Notes under the pieces: model-generated
Told to the model about the DNA's origin: nothing
What the model saw: the letters and a program-made list of their open reading frames with translations, nothing else
Database searches by the model: none
Program-made: the position numbers and the translations under genes
Shown here: positions 16,999 through 25,955 of the stretch, in pieces
How positions within the stretch are numbered: the first letter of the stretch is position 1
How the letters are laid out: every line of letters starts with the position of its first letter
Origin: DATLLN01 sp963809205
GTDB lineage: Bacteria > Actinomycetota > Thermoleophilia > Gaiellales > JAICJC01
Direction of reading: 5' to 3'
Assembly: GCA_963809205.1 (NCBI GenBank)
Contig: CAWEIS010000006.1
Coordinates: 56,702 to 120,701 of the forward strand
Length of the DNA: 64,000 nt

Positions 16999-18507
16999 TC
17001 CGATGTCGTCAGCTCGACGTCCCGTGCCGGTGTCGCGTTCAGCGCGTCGCTGCCGGGGGACGGGTTCCGGCCGGTCGACCTGCACGGGCTGACCGGGCGG
17101 GCGGCGATCGTCGCCGCCGCGGCCGCCCAGATCGGCTGGCCGTACGTGTGGGGCGGCGAGAGCCGCGCGGAGGGCGGCTTCGATTGCTCTGGGCTGGTGG
17201 GCTACGCGTACCGGATGGCCGGCATCCCGTTGCCCGGCAGGCCGACGGCCGCGTCGCTGTGGTCGATGGTGCGGCCCGTGCCGTCCGGCGAGCTGGCGCC
17301 CGGCGATCTCGTGTTCAAGGGCACGGGCTCGGGCGCGCCGTTCCACGTCGGTGTCTACGCCGGCGGCGGATCCGTGATCGTGGCGCCGCACTCCGGTGCC
17401 CGCGTCCGCTTCGAGCCGCTGGCCGCCGGAGGGTGGGACGGCTTCGGCAGCCTGGCGGCCGCGGGGCCAGCGCCGCCGGCCGCGGTTCCTGATGCCGCGC
17501 TGGACGCGGCTCGCGAGTTCGACGTGCCCGCGCATGTGGTCGCCTCGGAAGTGCGCCTCGGGTTGATGCCGGACGCGCGGGGAGCTGCCCACACCCTGGC
17601 CGCTGCCATGGCCGCTCACCCGGAGAGCCTCGAAGCGGCTGTGGCCGCGCAGCTCGGTGGCGCCTCTGCGGCCGCGCTGGTGCTGCGGGACGGGTCAGGC
17701 TCGGCGCTGGGCGACGGCTTCGCGGCCGAGGTGCGGCTGCTGCCGCGCACCACTGCGGATGCGACCGGCGACCCGGCGCTGTTCCGCTCGCCGGTGCCGG
17801 GCGCCCCGCCGGCCCGGGTGCGGGTGGGCGCCTCCCTGGCTTCGCATCTGGGAGACGCCAGCGGTGCGATCGCCGAGGGGGCCGAACGTGCACTCGCCCA
17901 GGTGGCCGAACGGGGTAGCCACGTCGCCCCGCAGGCCTTCGCCGCCGTGCGCAACGCCGGCCGGTTGGGGCTGACCGCGGCATCGCTGCTCCCGGGCGAC
18001 TCGGGCGATCTGGCCGGCATGGCCGGCTCCGCCTGGGATGCGGCCGAGGCGGCCGTCGACGCCGTGCAACTATGGGGCACGGACGGCCTGGCGCTGAGCG
18101 GCTTCGGGCTGCTGGCGGCACGGGCGAGCCTGCTGGGCAACGCCTTCGCCGCAGTCACGTACGGCTGGCAGGCGTATACCGCCCGCCGCAGGCGCGACCG
18201 CATCGGCTACGGGTTGCAGTCCGCGGGGTCGGGGCTGATGGCGGCCGGCATGGTCGTCGGCGTGGTGGTGGGCACCGCGATCCCGCCGGTCGGGCTGGCG
18301 CTGATCGCCGTGGGGGCGGGCATCGTCGTCGCCGGGTACCTGTACCGCCATCCGGGCTGGGTGACAACGGCGGCCGGGGTCGGCGGCCGCGCGCTCGACC
18401 TCGCCTGGCGGGTCGAGACCGCGCCCGTCCGGGCGGCCGTGTCCGCCGGCGGCTCGGTGGCGGACACGGCCAGGTCGGTGATCTCGTCGATTCCTACGCC
18501 GTGGTGA
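16981..18507 (+). CDS. NlpC/P60 (C40) cell-wall peptidase domain with long Ala-rich C-terminal membrane region
   Basis: Open from about 16981; the first in-frame GTG inside the domain is 17146, but homology begins earlier (AAIVAAAAAQIGWPYVWGGES). The catalytic Cys lies in GGFDCSGLVGYAYRMAG, the His in APFHVGVYAGGG and the third polar His in IVAPHSGARV. So it is a competent gamma-D-Glu-diamino-acid endopeptidase of peptidoglycan. The following 340 residues are unlike other peptidases: an Ala-rich helical stretch, then a hairpin of two hydrophobic helices (LMAAGMVVGVVVGTAIPPVG / ALIAVGAGIVVAGYLY) near the C-terminus. Probably fused to the TadG-like N-terminus. Confidence 0.75.
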   Translation, partial: PSPVDRSDVVSSTSRAGVAFSASLPGDGFRPVDLHGLTGRAAIVAAAAAQIGWPYVWGGESRAEGGFDCSGLVGYAYRMAGIPLPGRPTAASLWSMVRPVPSGELAPGDLVFKGTGSGAPFHVGVYAGGGSVIVAPHSGARVRFEPLAAGGWDGFGSLAAAGPAPPAAVPDAALDAAREFDVPAHVVASEVRLGLMPDARGAAHTLAAAMAAHPESLEAAVAAQLGGASAAALVLRDGSGSALGDGFAAEVRLLPRTTADATGDPALFRSPVPGAPPARVRVGASLASHLGDASGAIAEGAERALAQVAERGSHVAPQAFAAVRNAGRLGLTAASLLPGDSGDLAGMAGSAWDAAEAAVDAVQLWGTDGLALSGFGLLAARASLLGNAFAAVTYGWQAYTARRRRDRIGYGLQSAGSGLMAAGMVVGVVVGTAIPPVGLALIAVGAGIVVAGYLYRHPGWVTTAAGVGGRALDLAWRVETAPVRAAVSAGGSVADTARSVISSIPTPW

Positions 18508-19006
18508 GCGGCGCGACCACCTCGGTCAGCGCACCCGTGTCGACGTCGTAGACGTAGCCGGACACGGTGACGGCCGGATCGAGATGCGGGTTCGAGCGGA
18601 TCCGCTCGACGTCCTCACGCAGGTTCGCGCTGAGGTCGGGGAAGGGGAGGAAGTCGATGTCCGACGCGTCCGTCCCTCGCTCGTCCGCCAGCTTCGAATG
18701 GAGATCCTCGTTCTTGAACGTCAGCATCCCGCAGTCGGTGTGCTGGATGACGACCACCTCGCGCGTGCCGAGCAGCGTGGTCGAGATGATCAGCGAGCGG
18801 ATCGCGTCGTCCGAGACGCGTCCGCCGGCGTTGCGGATGACGTGCGCGTCACCGATCTCGAGGCCGAGGGCCTTGGCCGGATCGATCCGTGCATCCATGC
18901 ACGTCACGACCACGACCCCACGGGCGGGCGGCATCGGCTTGCCACCCTCGTCGAATCCCTCTGAGAAAGAACGGTTCGCTGCCAAAAGCTCGTCGACGGC
19001 TGCCAT
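18494..19006 (-). CDS. Beta-class carbonic anhydrase
   Basis: A 170-residue beta carbonic anhydrase of the short actinobacterial (Rv1284-like) type. Zinc ligands are Cys36 in VTCMDARIDPA, His89 and Cys92 in IQHTDCGM; Asp38-Arg40 is the catalytic dyad. It interconverts CO2 and bicarbonate in the cytosol. The gene is convergent with the NlpC/P60 gene, the last 14 bases overlapping, and divergent from uvrC. Confidence 0.9.
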   Translation of the reverse strand: MAAVDELLAANRSFSEGFDEGGKPMPPARGVVVVTCMDARIDPAKALGLEIGDAHVIRNAGGRVSDDAIRSLIISTTLLGTREVVVIQHTDCGMLTFKNEDLHSKLADERGTDASDIDFLPFPDLSANLREDVERIRSNPHLDPAVTVSGYVYDVDTGALTEVVAPLTTA

Positions 19007-19087
19007 CGGTCACCTCCGTTGTCGGGATCCAGAGCATAGCCTTTCTGGATCCAAAGACCGGGTGAAGTGCCTCGCTACGATCAGGCT

Positions 19088-20956
19088 GTGGCGACGACAT
19101 CGAGCGAGGAGCGCAAGGAGCGGCTGGAAGCACGGCTCGCCAGCCTTCCCGACAGCCCTGGCGTGTACCTGTTCCGGGACGGGAACGGCGACGTGCTGTA
19201 CGTCGGCAAGGCGAAGTCGCTGCGCAAGCGGGTCCAGTCGTACTTCCGCCGCGAGCTGTACGCGACCCGGATGACGGCGGAGCTGGTCGGGCGGATCGAC
19301 GACATCGAGCTGCTCGCCGCCAGCACGGAGAACGAGGCGCTGCTACTGGAGCAGAACATGATCAAGCGGCACCGCCCGCCGTTCAACATCCGCCTGCGCG
19401 ACGACAAGTCGTACCCGTACATCGCGGTGACGATCGGCGACGAGTTCCCGCGCGTGATGTTCACCCGGGAGCGGCACCGCAAGGGCGTCCTCTACTTCGG
19501 GCCGTACTCGAGCGCGAAGAAGGTGCGGGAGACGCTGGACGTGCTGAACCGGGTCTTTCCGTACCGGCCGTGCGAGGGCCCGACCCCGGGCCGGCGCTCT
19601 GGCGTGCCCTGCCTCGACTACCACATCGGCCGCTGCGCGGCGCCCTGCGTCGGCCTGATCTCCCGCGAGGACTACGCCGACGTGATCGACGGCATCATCG
19701 AGTTCCTGTCCGGCCGGGTGCGGCCGCTGGAGCGGCGGCTCGAGGAGCGGATGAAGCAGGCGGCCGAATCCCAGGAGTTCGAGGAGGCGGCCCGCTACCG
19801 CAACCGATTGAACGCCGTTCGCCACCTCGCCGAGCGCCAGGTCGCCGACCATGTGGCGGGCGGCAGCGCCGACGTGCTCGCCGTTGCCGTCGAGGGCGAC
19901 ACGGCCAACGTCCAGGTGTTCCATCTGCGCGACGGCCGGATGTCCGATCGCCGCAGCCTGTACCTCGAGAACGCGGGCGCCGGCACCGAGTCCGACGTGC
20001 TGTGGGGATTCGCGCTCGAGTACTACGCCGGGCAGGTGGCGATCCCCTCGGAGGTGATCGTGCCGTCCTCGTTCGAGGACCGGGAGCTGCTGGCGAGCTT
20101 CCTCGGCGAGCAGCGGGGGAGCCTGGTCGAGGTGCGGGTTGCCCAGCGCGGCGAGAAGCGGCGGATGGCGGAGCTGGCCGCCAAGAACGCGCAGCTGGCG
20201 CTGGCGCACGACAAGCTGATGTCACAGCGGACGCGGGCCCGGCGGATCGAGGCGCTGGAGGAGCTGCGCGAATCGCTCAACCTGGAGTCGCTGCCGGTGC
20301 GGATCGAGTGCTTCGACATCTCCAACCTGGGCGACGCGAATCCCGTCGCGTCGATGGTGGTGTTCGAGGACGCAGTCGCCAAGCGCTCCGACTACCGCAA
20401 GTTCGGCATGCGCCACACGGGCGGACAGGACGACTTCGCGATGATGCACGAGGCGGTCGGCCGGCGGTTCGCGCGGATGACGACGGTCGACGCGGACGCC
20501 TACGACGCCAGCTTCGCCGCCGCCCCGAACCTGGTGGTGATCGACGGCGGCAAGGGGCAGCTGGGCGCCGCCCTGGCCGCGATGGCGGAGCACGACCTGC
20601 CCCGCGTGGCCGTCGTCTCGCTGGCCAAGCGGGAGGAGGAGGTCTTCGTGCCGGGCCGGTCCGATCCGATCCGCCTGCCGCGCGACTCGGCCGGGCTGCA
20701 GCTGCTGCAGCGGATCCGCGACGAGGCGCACCGGTTCGCGCTCGGGTTCCACCGTCAGCGGCGCGGGAAGCAGCAGGTCGATTCGATCTTCAACACGCTG
20801 CCCGGCGTCGGACCCGCCAGAAAACGCCTGCTGATGCAGCACTTCCAGACGGCCGATGCGCTGCTCGCGGCGTCCCGGCAGGAGCTCGAGGCGGTGCCCG
20901 GCCTGCCGCCAAAGGTCGGCCGCGGCATCCACGACAGGCTGCACAAGACGGGGTAG
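19088..20956 (+). CDS. uvrC: UvrABC excinuclease subunit C
   Basis: A roughly 622-residue UvrC, which makes both incisions in nucleotide excision repair. It has an N-terminal GIY-YIG nuclease (SPGVYLFRDGNG, VLYVGKAKSLRKRV), a Cys cluster (CEGPTP...CLDYHIGRCAAPC) and a UVR motif that binds UvrB (EERMKQAAESQEFEEAARYR). The C-terminal RNase H-like nuclease (IECFDISNLGDANPVASMVV, FGMRHTGGQDDFAMMHEAVG) and a final (HhH)2 element (LPGVGPARKRLLMQHF) follow. GTG 19088 fits the family N-terminus; GTG 19067 is the longer option. It heads the yvcK-whiA run. Confidence 0.95.
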   Translation: MATTSSEERKERLEARLASLPDSPGVYLFRDGNGDVLYVGKAKSLRKRVQSYFRRELYATRMTAELVGRIDDIELLAASTENEALLLEQNMIKRHRPPFNIRLRDDKSYPYIAVTIGDEFPRVMFTRERHRKGVLYFGPYSSAKKVRETLDVLNRVFPYRPCEGPTPGRRSGVPCLDYHIGRCAAPCVGLISREDYADVIDGIIEFLSGRVRPLERRLEERMKQAAESQEFEEAARYRNRLNAVRHLAERQVADHVAGGSADVLAVAVEGDTANVQVFHLRDGRMSDRRSLYLENAGAGTESDVLWGFALEYYAGQVAIPSEVIVPSSFEDRELLASFLGEQRGSLVEVRVAQRGEKRRMAELAAKNAQLALAHDKLMSQRTRARRIEALEELRESLNLESLPVRIECFDISNLGDANPVASMVVFEDAVAKRSDYRKFGMRHTGGQDDFAMMHEAVGRRFARMTTVDADAYDASFAAAPNLVVIDGGKGQLGAALAAMAEHDLPRVAVVSLAKREEEVFVPGRSDPIRLPRDSAGLQLLQRIRDEAHRFALGFHRQRRGKQQVDSIFNTLPGVGPARKRLLMQHFQTADALLAASRQELEAVPGLPPKVGRGIHDRLHKTG

Positions 20957-20969
20957 GTACCCTGCGCCG

Positions 20970-21950
20970 ATGCCGTTGATCCCCGAGGATCCGCCTCAGG
21001 TCGAGCTGTCGGCGGCGCGCCGCCGCCGCACCAGCCCGCGTGTCGTCTGCCTGGGCGGCGGCACCGGACTGTCGATGATCCTGCGCGGGCTCAAGCGGGC
21101 CGCCGCCGTGACGGCGGTCGTCACCACCACGGACGACGGCGGCAGCTCCGGCCGGCTGCGGCGCGATTTCGGCATGCCGGCGCCCGGCGACGTGCGCCAC
21201 TGCCTCTCGGCGCTCGCCGAGGACGAGTCGCTCGTCGGCACGCTGTTCGAGCACCGGTTCGCGACCGGCGAGCTGTCCGGGCACACCTTCGGCAACCTGT
21301 TCCTGGCCGGGTTGACCGACCTGCTGGGGTCGTTCGACCAGGCCGTGTCCGAGTCGGCCCGGGTGCTGGCGGTGGCCGGCCGGGTGGTGCCCAGCACCAC
21401 CGACATCGTCGAGCTGGTGGCCGAGGTCGAGGACGGCCGCACAGTGCGTGGCGAGACCGCGATCGCCGCCGACGGCTCGCCGGTCAAGACCGTCCGGCTC
21501 GACCCTCCTGACCCGCGGGCTCACCCTCGCTCGCTCGCGGCCATCGAGCGAGCGGACCTGATCGTGATGGGCCCGGGCAGCCTGTTCACCAGCACGCTGC
21601 CGCCGCTGCTCGTACCGGGCATCCGGGAGGCGGTGAGGGCGGCCCGCGTGCCGCGCATCTACGTCTGCAACCTGTTGCAGCAGCCCGGCGAGACCGAGGG
21701 CTACCGCGCCTCCGACCACATCGCACGGATCTACGAGCACGTCGGCTCCGACCTGATCGACGGCGTGCTGGTCAGCCGCAACCGCGCGGAGCACGGTGAG
21801 CCGGTGCCGGTCGACCGGGGCGGCCTGCGCCGGCTCGGCGTCCGCGTGTTCGGCGCCCGGCTGGCCGGCGAGTGGCAGCACGACTCTGACCGGCTCGCGC
21901 GGACGCTGGTGCGGCTGTCCCGCTGGAGGCCCGGGGATGACGTTCAGTGA
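20970..21950 (+). CDS. yvcK: YvcK/CofD-like gluconeogenesis-factor family protein
   Basis: A 326-residue Rossmann-fold protein of the YvcK (CofD-related) family. It has the UDP-sugar/nucleotide-binding motif CLGGGTGLSMILRGLK, then TTTDDGGSSGRLRRDFG, GHTFGNLFLAGL and MGPGSLFTSTLPPLLV. In Gram-positive bacteria YvcK binds UDP-sugars and links carbon metabolism to cell-wall synthesis and shape. It lies 14 bases after uvrC, and its 3' end overlaps whiA by 14 bases. This gene order is conserved across actinobacteria and firmicutes. Confidence 0.92.
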   Translation: MPLIPEDPPQVELSAARRRRTSPRVVCLGGGTGLSMILRGLKRAAAVTAVVTTTDDGGSSGRLRRDFGMPAPGDVRHCLSALAEDESLVGTLFEHRFATGELSGHTFGNLFLAGLTDLLGSFDQAVSESARVLAVAGRVVPSTTDIVELVAEVEDGRTVRGETAIAADGSPVKTVRLDPPDPRAHPRSLAAIERADLIVMGPGSLFTSTLPPLLVPGIREAVRAARVPRIYVCNLLQQPGETEGYRASDHIARIYEHVGSDLIDGVLVSRNRAEHGEPVPVDRGGLRRLGVRVFGARLAGEWQHDSDRLARTLVRLSRWRPGDDVQ

Positions 21951-22842
21951 GGACGTCCGGCGGGAGCTGGTCGGCCGCCAGCCGTCGCGCGCATGCTGCC
22001 GCGACGCGCTGCTGTCCGGCCTGATCCGCGGCGCGGGCTCGATCCAAGTGCGCGGGCACGGCGAGCTGGCCGTCGTGCTGGAGCTGGCCGACCCGGCCGC
22101 CGCGCGGCTGGCGTTCTCGATGGTCCGCCGCCGCGGAGCGGATGCCGAGATCGTCTCGTTCCGGGAGCGGCGGCTGCACCGCCGAAACCTCGTGCGGCTG
22201 AGGCTGGTGGGCGACCGCTCGCTGCAGCTGCTCCACGAGGTCGGAGTGCTGTCGTCGACGCTGGCACCGCTGCGCACCCCGCCGCGCAGGGTGGTCGGGA
22301 AGGCCTGCTGCCGCGGCTCGTTCCTGCGCGGGTGGTTCGTCGCCGCGGGTTCGGTGTCGCCCCCGCGGCGCCCGGCGCACCTGGAGCTGCGGGCGCCGGA
22401 CGTCGAGGTGGCGGGGATGCTGTGCGCGATCGCCGCCGAGGACGGCTTCCGTCTGCGGCCCGCGGCCCGGCGCGCGCACGCCATCGCCTACGCCAAGCAG
22501 CGGGAGACGATCCGCGACCTGCTCGTCCACATCGGGGCGCAGGACGCCGCCCTCTCGGCCGACGAGGCGGAGGTGATGGCGCGGACGCTGGAGCGCGCGA
22601 ACCGGCTCACCAACTGCGATCGCGCCAACCTCGAGCGCACCAGCACGGCCGCCCACCGCCAGCGCGAGGCGATCGCGCTGCTCGACCTCGACCGGCTGTC
22701 GCCCCCACTGCGGGAGGTCGCAGAGCTGCGGCTGAGGCATCCGTCGAGCTCGCTGACCGAGCTGGGACGGGCCGCCCAGCCGGCCCTGACCAAGTCGACC
22801 GTCGCCCGCCGGATGCGGGCGATCCTGGCGCTGCAGTCGTGA
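21937..22842 (+). CDS. whiA: DNA-binding protein WhiA
   Basis: A 301-residue WhiA: MTFSEDVRRELVGRQPSRACC is the family start, two LAGLIDADG-homing-endonuclease-like halves (LLSGLIRGAGSIQV; CCRGSFLRGWFVAAGSVSPP) lack nuclease acidic residues, and a C-terminal HTH (LREVAELRLRHPSSSLTELG) follows. In streptomycetes WhiA with WhiB controls sporulation septation and is also tied to cell division in non-sporulating species. ATG 21937 lies inside the end of yvcK, so translation is coupled. Confidence 0.95.
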   Translation: MTFSEDVRRELVGRQPSRACCRDALLSGLIRGAGSIQVRGHGELAVVLELADPAAARLAFSMVRRRGADAEIVSFRERRLHRRNLVRLRLVGDRSLQLLHEVGVLSSTLAPLRTPPRRVVGKACCRGSFLRGWFVAAGSVSPPRRPAHLELRAPDVEVAGMLCAIAAEDGFRLRPAARRAHAIAYAKQRETIRDLLVHIGAQDAALSADEAEVMARTLERANRLTNCDRANLERTSTAAHRQREAIALLDLDRLSPPLREVAELRLRHPSSSLTELGRAAQPALTKSTVARRMRAILALQS

Positions 22843-22854
22843 GGCATCGCTAAC

Positions 22855-22895
22855 AAATGCTTACAAAAACCTCAAAATCACCCTTTTAGGGGGTG
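22855..22895 (+). terminator. AT-rich stretch with hairpin after whiA
   Basis: After whiA an unusually AT-rich run (GCTTACAAAAACCTCAAAATC) leads into CACCCTTTTAGGGGGTG, a 5-bp stem. It may end the uvrC-yvcK-whiA transcript. The stem is short and lacks a long U-run, so support is modest. Confidence 0.35.
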
Positions 22896-22931
22896 CCCAG
22901 CCTTCGGGTTCGGGGCCATCATCAGATCACT

Positions 22932-23013
22932 GTCCTGTGGGTGGCAGCGCATCCCTCGCGCGACTGACCTGACCCCATCGGTTGCTGCCCGATCTTGCCG
23001 CCACCCACAGGAC
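22932..23013 (+). promoter_or_regulatory. 14-bp perfect inverted repeat with nested hairpin upstream of gap
   Basis: GTCCTGTGGGTGGC (22932-22945) and its exact complement (23000-23013) enclose 54 bases, within which GGCAGC (22943-22948) can pair with GCTGCC (22984-22989) as an alternative. CCCGGGACTTCCCGGG follows. A -10-like TAGACT at 23042-23047 would put the repeat upstream of the start of transcription; if transcription begins earlier it would be a structured leader of the glycolytic operon. Confidence 0.4.
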
Positions 23014-23086
23014 CCCGGGACTTCCCGGGACGCTCCTCCGGTAGACTCCTCTCCCGCCTTATGGCAACCACGAGGGGAGACTTCGG

Positions 23087-24085
23087 ATGAGCGTTCGCGT
23101 TGCGATCAACGGGTTCGGTCGCATCGGCCGTAACGTGTTTCGGGCCGCCAGAGGCCAGGACACGGGCTTCGAGATCGTGGCGGTGAACGACCTCACCAGC
23201 GCCGCAACGCTTGCGCACCTGCTTCGCTACGACTCGGTCCACGGGCGCTATCCGGGCACGGTCGAGGCCGGCGACGGCAAGCTCGTGGTCGACGGCAAGG
23301 ACGTGAAGGTGCTGTCCGAGCGCGACCCCGCCACGCTGCCCTGGGGGGACCTCGGCGTCGAGATCGTCGTCGAGTCGACGGGGTTCTTCACCAAGCGGGA
23401 GGGTGCGGCGAAGCACCTCGAGGCGGGTGCCCGCAAGGTGGTCATCTCGGCCCCGGCGACGGGCCCCGACATCACGGTCTGCATCGGCGTCAACGACGAC
23501 CAGTACGACGCCGACCAGCACCACGTGATCTCGAACGCGTCGTGCACGACCAACTGCCTGGCCCCGCTGGCGAAGGTGCTGGTCGACGCGTTCGGCATCA
23601 ACCAGGGGTTCATGACGACCACGCACGCGTACACCAACGACCAGCAGATCCTCGATGCGCCGCACTCCGACCTGCGCCGCGCGCGGTCGGCCGCCGCGAA
23701 CATCATTCCGACGTCGACCGGGGCCGCCAAGGCCATCGGCCTGGTCCTGCCCGATCTGCTGGGCAAGCTCGACGGCATCTCGATGCGCGTCCCGGTGCAG
23801 GACGGCTCGGTCACCGACCTGGTCGCCGTGCTCGACCGCGAGGTCACCCGGGACGAGGTCAACGCGGCGTTCGAAGCGGCGGCCGATACGGGCCGGCTGG
23901 AGGGCATCCTCCAGTACACGTCCGACCCGATCGTCTCCACGGACATCATCGGCTCCTCGTACAGCTCCATCTTCGACTCCAGCCTGACCATGGCGAGCGG
24001 CAACGTCGTCAAGGTCATTTCCTGGTACGACAATGAGTGGGGCTACTCGAACCGGGTCGTCGACCTGGTCTCGAAGATCGCGTGA
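23087..24085 (+). CDS. gap: Type I glyceraldehyde-3-phosphate dehydrogenase
   Basis: A 332-residue phosphorylating GAPDH. NAD-binding VRVAINGFGRIGRNVFRAA with VNDLTSA after beta2, the catalytic SNASCTTNCLAPLAKVL (Cys) with the His in TTTHAYTNDQQ, and SWYDNEWGYSNRVVDLV at the end. It converts glyceraldehyde-3-phosphate to 1,3-bisphosphoglycerate with NAD. GAGGGGAG precedes ATG 23087. It opens a tightly packed operon with pgk, tpiA and gpmI; its stop overlaps the pgk start by one base (TGATG). Confidence 0.97.
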   Translation: MSVRVAINGFGRIGRNVFRAARGQDTGFEIVAVNDLTSAATLAHLLRYDSVHGRYPGTVEAGDGKLVVDGKDVKVLSERDPATLPWGDLGVEIVVESTGFFTKREGAAKHLEAGARKVVISAPATGPDITVCIGVNDDQYDADQHHVISNASCTTNCLAPLAKVLVDAFGINQGFMTTTHAYTNDQQILDAPHSDLRRARSAAANIIPTSTGAAKAIGLVLPDLLGKLDGISMRVPVQDGSVTDLVAVLDREVTRDEVNAAFEAAADTGRLEGILQYTSDPIVSTDIIGSSYSSIFDSSLTMASGNVVKVISWYDNEWGYSNRVVDLVSKIA

Positions 24086-25227
24086 TGCGCACCGTCCGCG
24101 ACCTGGACGCGGCCGGCAAGCGGGTGCTGGTGCGTGCCGACCTGAACGTGCCGCTGGACGGCGGCGCCGTCGCCGACGACACGCGGATTCGCAAGGCGAT
24201 GCCGACCGTCGAGCTGCTGCTCGAACGCGGCGCGAAGGTCACCCTGTGCTCGCACCTGGGGAGGCCAAAGGGCCGGCCTGACCCCGCGCTGTCGCTGCGG
24301 CCGGTGGCCGACCGGATCGCCGAGCTGCTCGGCCGGCTGGTCGCCTTCGGCGACGAGGACGGTGACCTGCGGCTGCTCGAGAACCTGCGGTTCGACCCGC
24401 GGGAGGAGGCCAACGATCCCGGGTTCGCCCGGGAGCTGGCCGACGACAACGACGAGTACGTCAACGACGCGTTCGGCGCCGCGCACCGCGCGCACGCCTC
24501 CACGGAGGGCGTCGCGCACCTGCTTCCGGCGTGGGCCGGGCTGCTGCTGGCGGCCGAGCTCGACGCGTTCCACCGAATCCTGAACGAACCCGAGCACCCG
24601 TTCGTGGTGGTGATCGGCGGCGTCAAGGTGGCCGACAAGATCGGCGTCATCGACCGCTTCACCGAGCTCGCGGACAGCATCCTGATCGGCGGCGCGATGG
24701 CGTTCACGTTCTTCGCCGCCCGAGGGATGGACGTCGGCGCGTCCCGGCACGAGGATGCAGACGGCCAGGAGATCGCCCGCCGCGCGATGGCCGACGCCGG
24801 GGAGCGCGGCTGCGAGCTGGTGCTGCCGGTGGACGTGATCGTCGCCGACCGGTTCGCCGTCGATGCGGATTACCGCACGGTCGACGCCGACTCGATCCCG
24901 GACGACTGGATGGGGCTCGACGTCGGGCCGCGCACCGTGCAGCTGTATGCCCAGCGGTTGGGCGCCGCGAAGACGATCTTCTGGAACGGCCCGATGGGCG
25001 TCTTCGAGTTGGAGCCGTTTGCCGGTGGCACGATCGGCATCGCCGATGCGGTCGCCGACTCCGGCGCCGTCTCGGTGGTCGGCGGCGGCGACTCCGTCGC
25101 GGCGGTCAACCGCGCGGGCGTCGCCGAGCGGATCACGCACGTCTCGACCGGCGGCGGTGCGGCGCTGGAGCTGGTCGAGGGCCACGAGCTGCCGGGCGTC
25201 GCGGCGCTGGAGAAGGCCACCGCATGA
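24085..25227 (+). CDS. pgk: Phosphoglycerate kinase
   Basis: A 380-residue phosphoglycerate kinase, slightly short for the family. It has the substrate-binding N-domain (VLVRADLNVPL, SHLGRPKG, LLENLRF), the hinge GGVKVADKIGVI, and the nucleotide-binding C-domain (ILIGGAMAFTF, TIFWNGPMGVFE, VVGGGDSVAAV, STGGGAALELVEG). It makes ATP from 1,3-bisphosphoglycerate. It starts one base inside the gap stop, and its own stop overlaps tpiA (ATGA). Confidence 0.97.
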   Translation: MRTVRDLDAAGKRVLVRADLNVPLDGGAVADDTRIRKAMPTVELLLERGAKVTLCSHLGRPKGRPDPALSLRPVADRIAELLGRLVAFGDEDGDLRLLENLRFDPREEANDPGFARELADDNDEYVNDAFGAAHRAHASTEGVAHLLPAWAGLLLAAELDAFHRILNEPEHPFVVVIGGVKVADKIGVIDRFTELADSILIGGAMAFTFFAARGMDVGASRHEDADGQEIARRAMADAGERGCELVLPVDVIVADRFAVDADYRTVDADSIPDDWMGLDVGPRTVQLYAQRLGAAKTIFWNGPMGVFELEPFAGGTIGIADAVADSGAVSVVGGGDSVAAVNRAGVAERITHVSTGGGAALELVEGHELPGVAALEKATA

Positions 25228-25955
25228 GCCGGCGCCCGTTCGTCGCCGGCAACTGGAAGATGCACAAGACGGCGACGGAGGCCGCGCCGTTCGTCCGCGA
25301 GCTGGCCGGCCGGGTGCCCGCCGGCGTCGACGTTGCGGTCTGCGCACCGTTCACCGCGCTGGCGACGAGCGTCGACGCGGCCGCAGACACGCCGCTGCGG
25401 GTGTTCGCGCAGAACATGCATGAGCTCCCGCAGGGCGCGTTCACGGGCGAGATCTCGGCGCCGATGCTGCTCGACCTTGGCGTCGACGGCGTGCTGCTCG
25501 GCCACTCCGAGCGGAGGCAGCACTACGCCGAGACCGACGCTGCACTGGCCGAGAAGCTGTCCGCGGCGCTCGATGCGGGACTCGACGTGATCCTCGCCGT
25601 CGGGGAGTCCGAGGCCGAGCGGGAGGCGGGCCGGACGGAGTCTGTGCTGGACCGCCAGGTGACCACCGGGCTCGCACCCGCTGGCGACCGGGTCGTGACC
25701 GTCGCCTATGAGCCGATCTGGGCGATCGGCACGGGCCGCACGGCGACGCCGGAGATGGCCGAGGAGGCCCACGCCTTCATCCGCGGCCTGCTTCCGGACG
25801 CCGTCCGCGAGGCCACGCGGATCCAGTACGGCGGCAGCATGAAACCGGAGAACGCGGCGGAGCTGCTCGCCCAGCCGGACATCGACGGCGGCTTGATCGG
25901 CGGCGCCAGCCTGGATGCCGAGTCGTTCCTGGCGATCGTCGCCGCGGCGGGATGA
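25224..25955 (+). CDS. tpiA: Triosephosphate isomerase
   Basis: A 243-residue TIM barrel with the active-site set: Asn/Lys in FVAGNWKMHK, His in LLGHSERRQ, and catalytic Glu in VAYEPIWAIGTG, with the phosphate loop IQYGGSMKPENA and IGGASL. It interconverts dihydroxyacetone phosphate and glyceraldehyde-3-phosphate. Four-base overlaps with pgk upstream and gpmI downstream show one operon. Confidence 0.97.
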   Translation: MSRRPFVAGNWKMHKTATEAAPFVRELAGRVPAGVDVAVCAPFTALATSVDAAADTPLRVFAQNMHELPQGAFTGEISAPMLLDLGVDGVLLGHSERRQHYAETDAALAEKLSAALDAGLDVILAVGESEAEREAGRTESVLDRQVTTGLAPAGDRVVTVAYEPIWAIGTGRTATPEMAEEAHAFIRGLLPDAVREATRIQYGGSMKPENAAELLAQPDIDGGLIGGASLDAESFLAIVAAAG

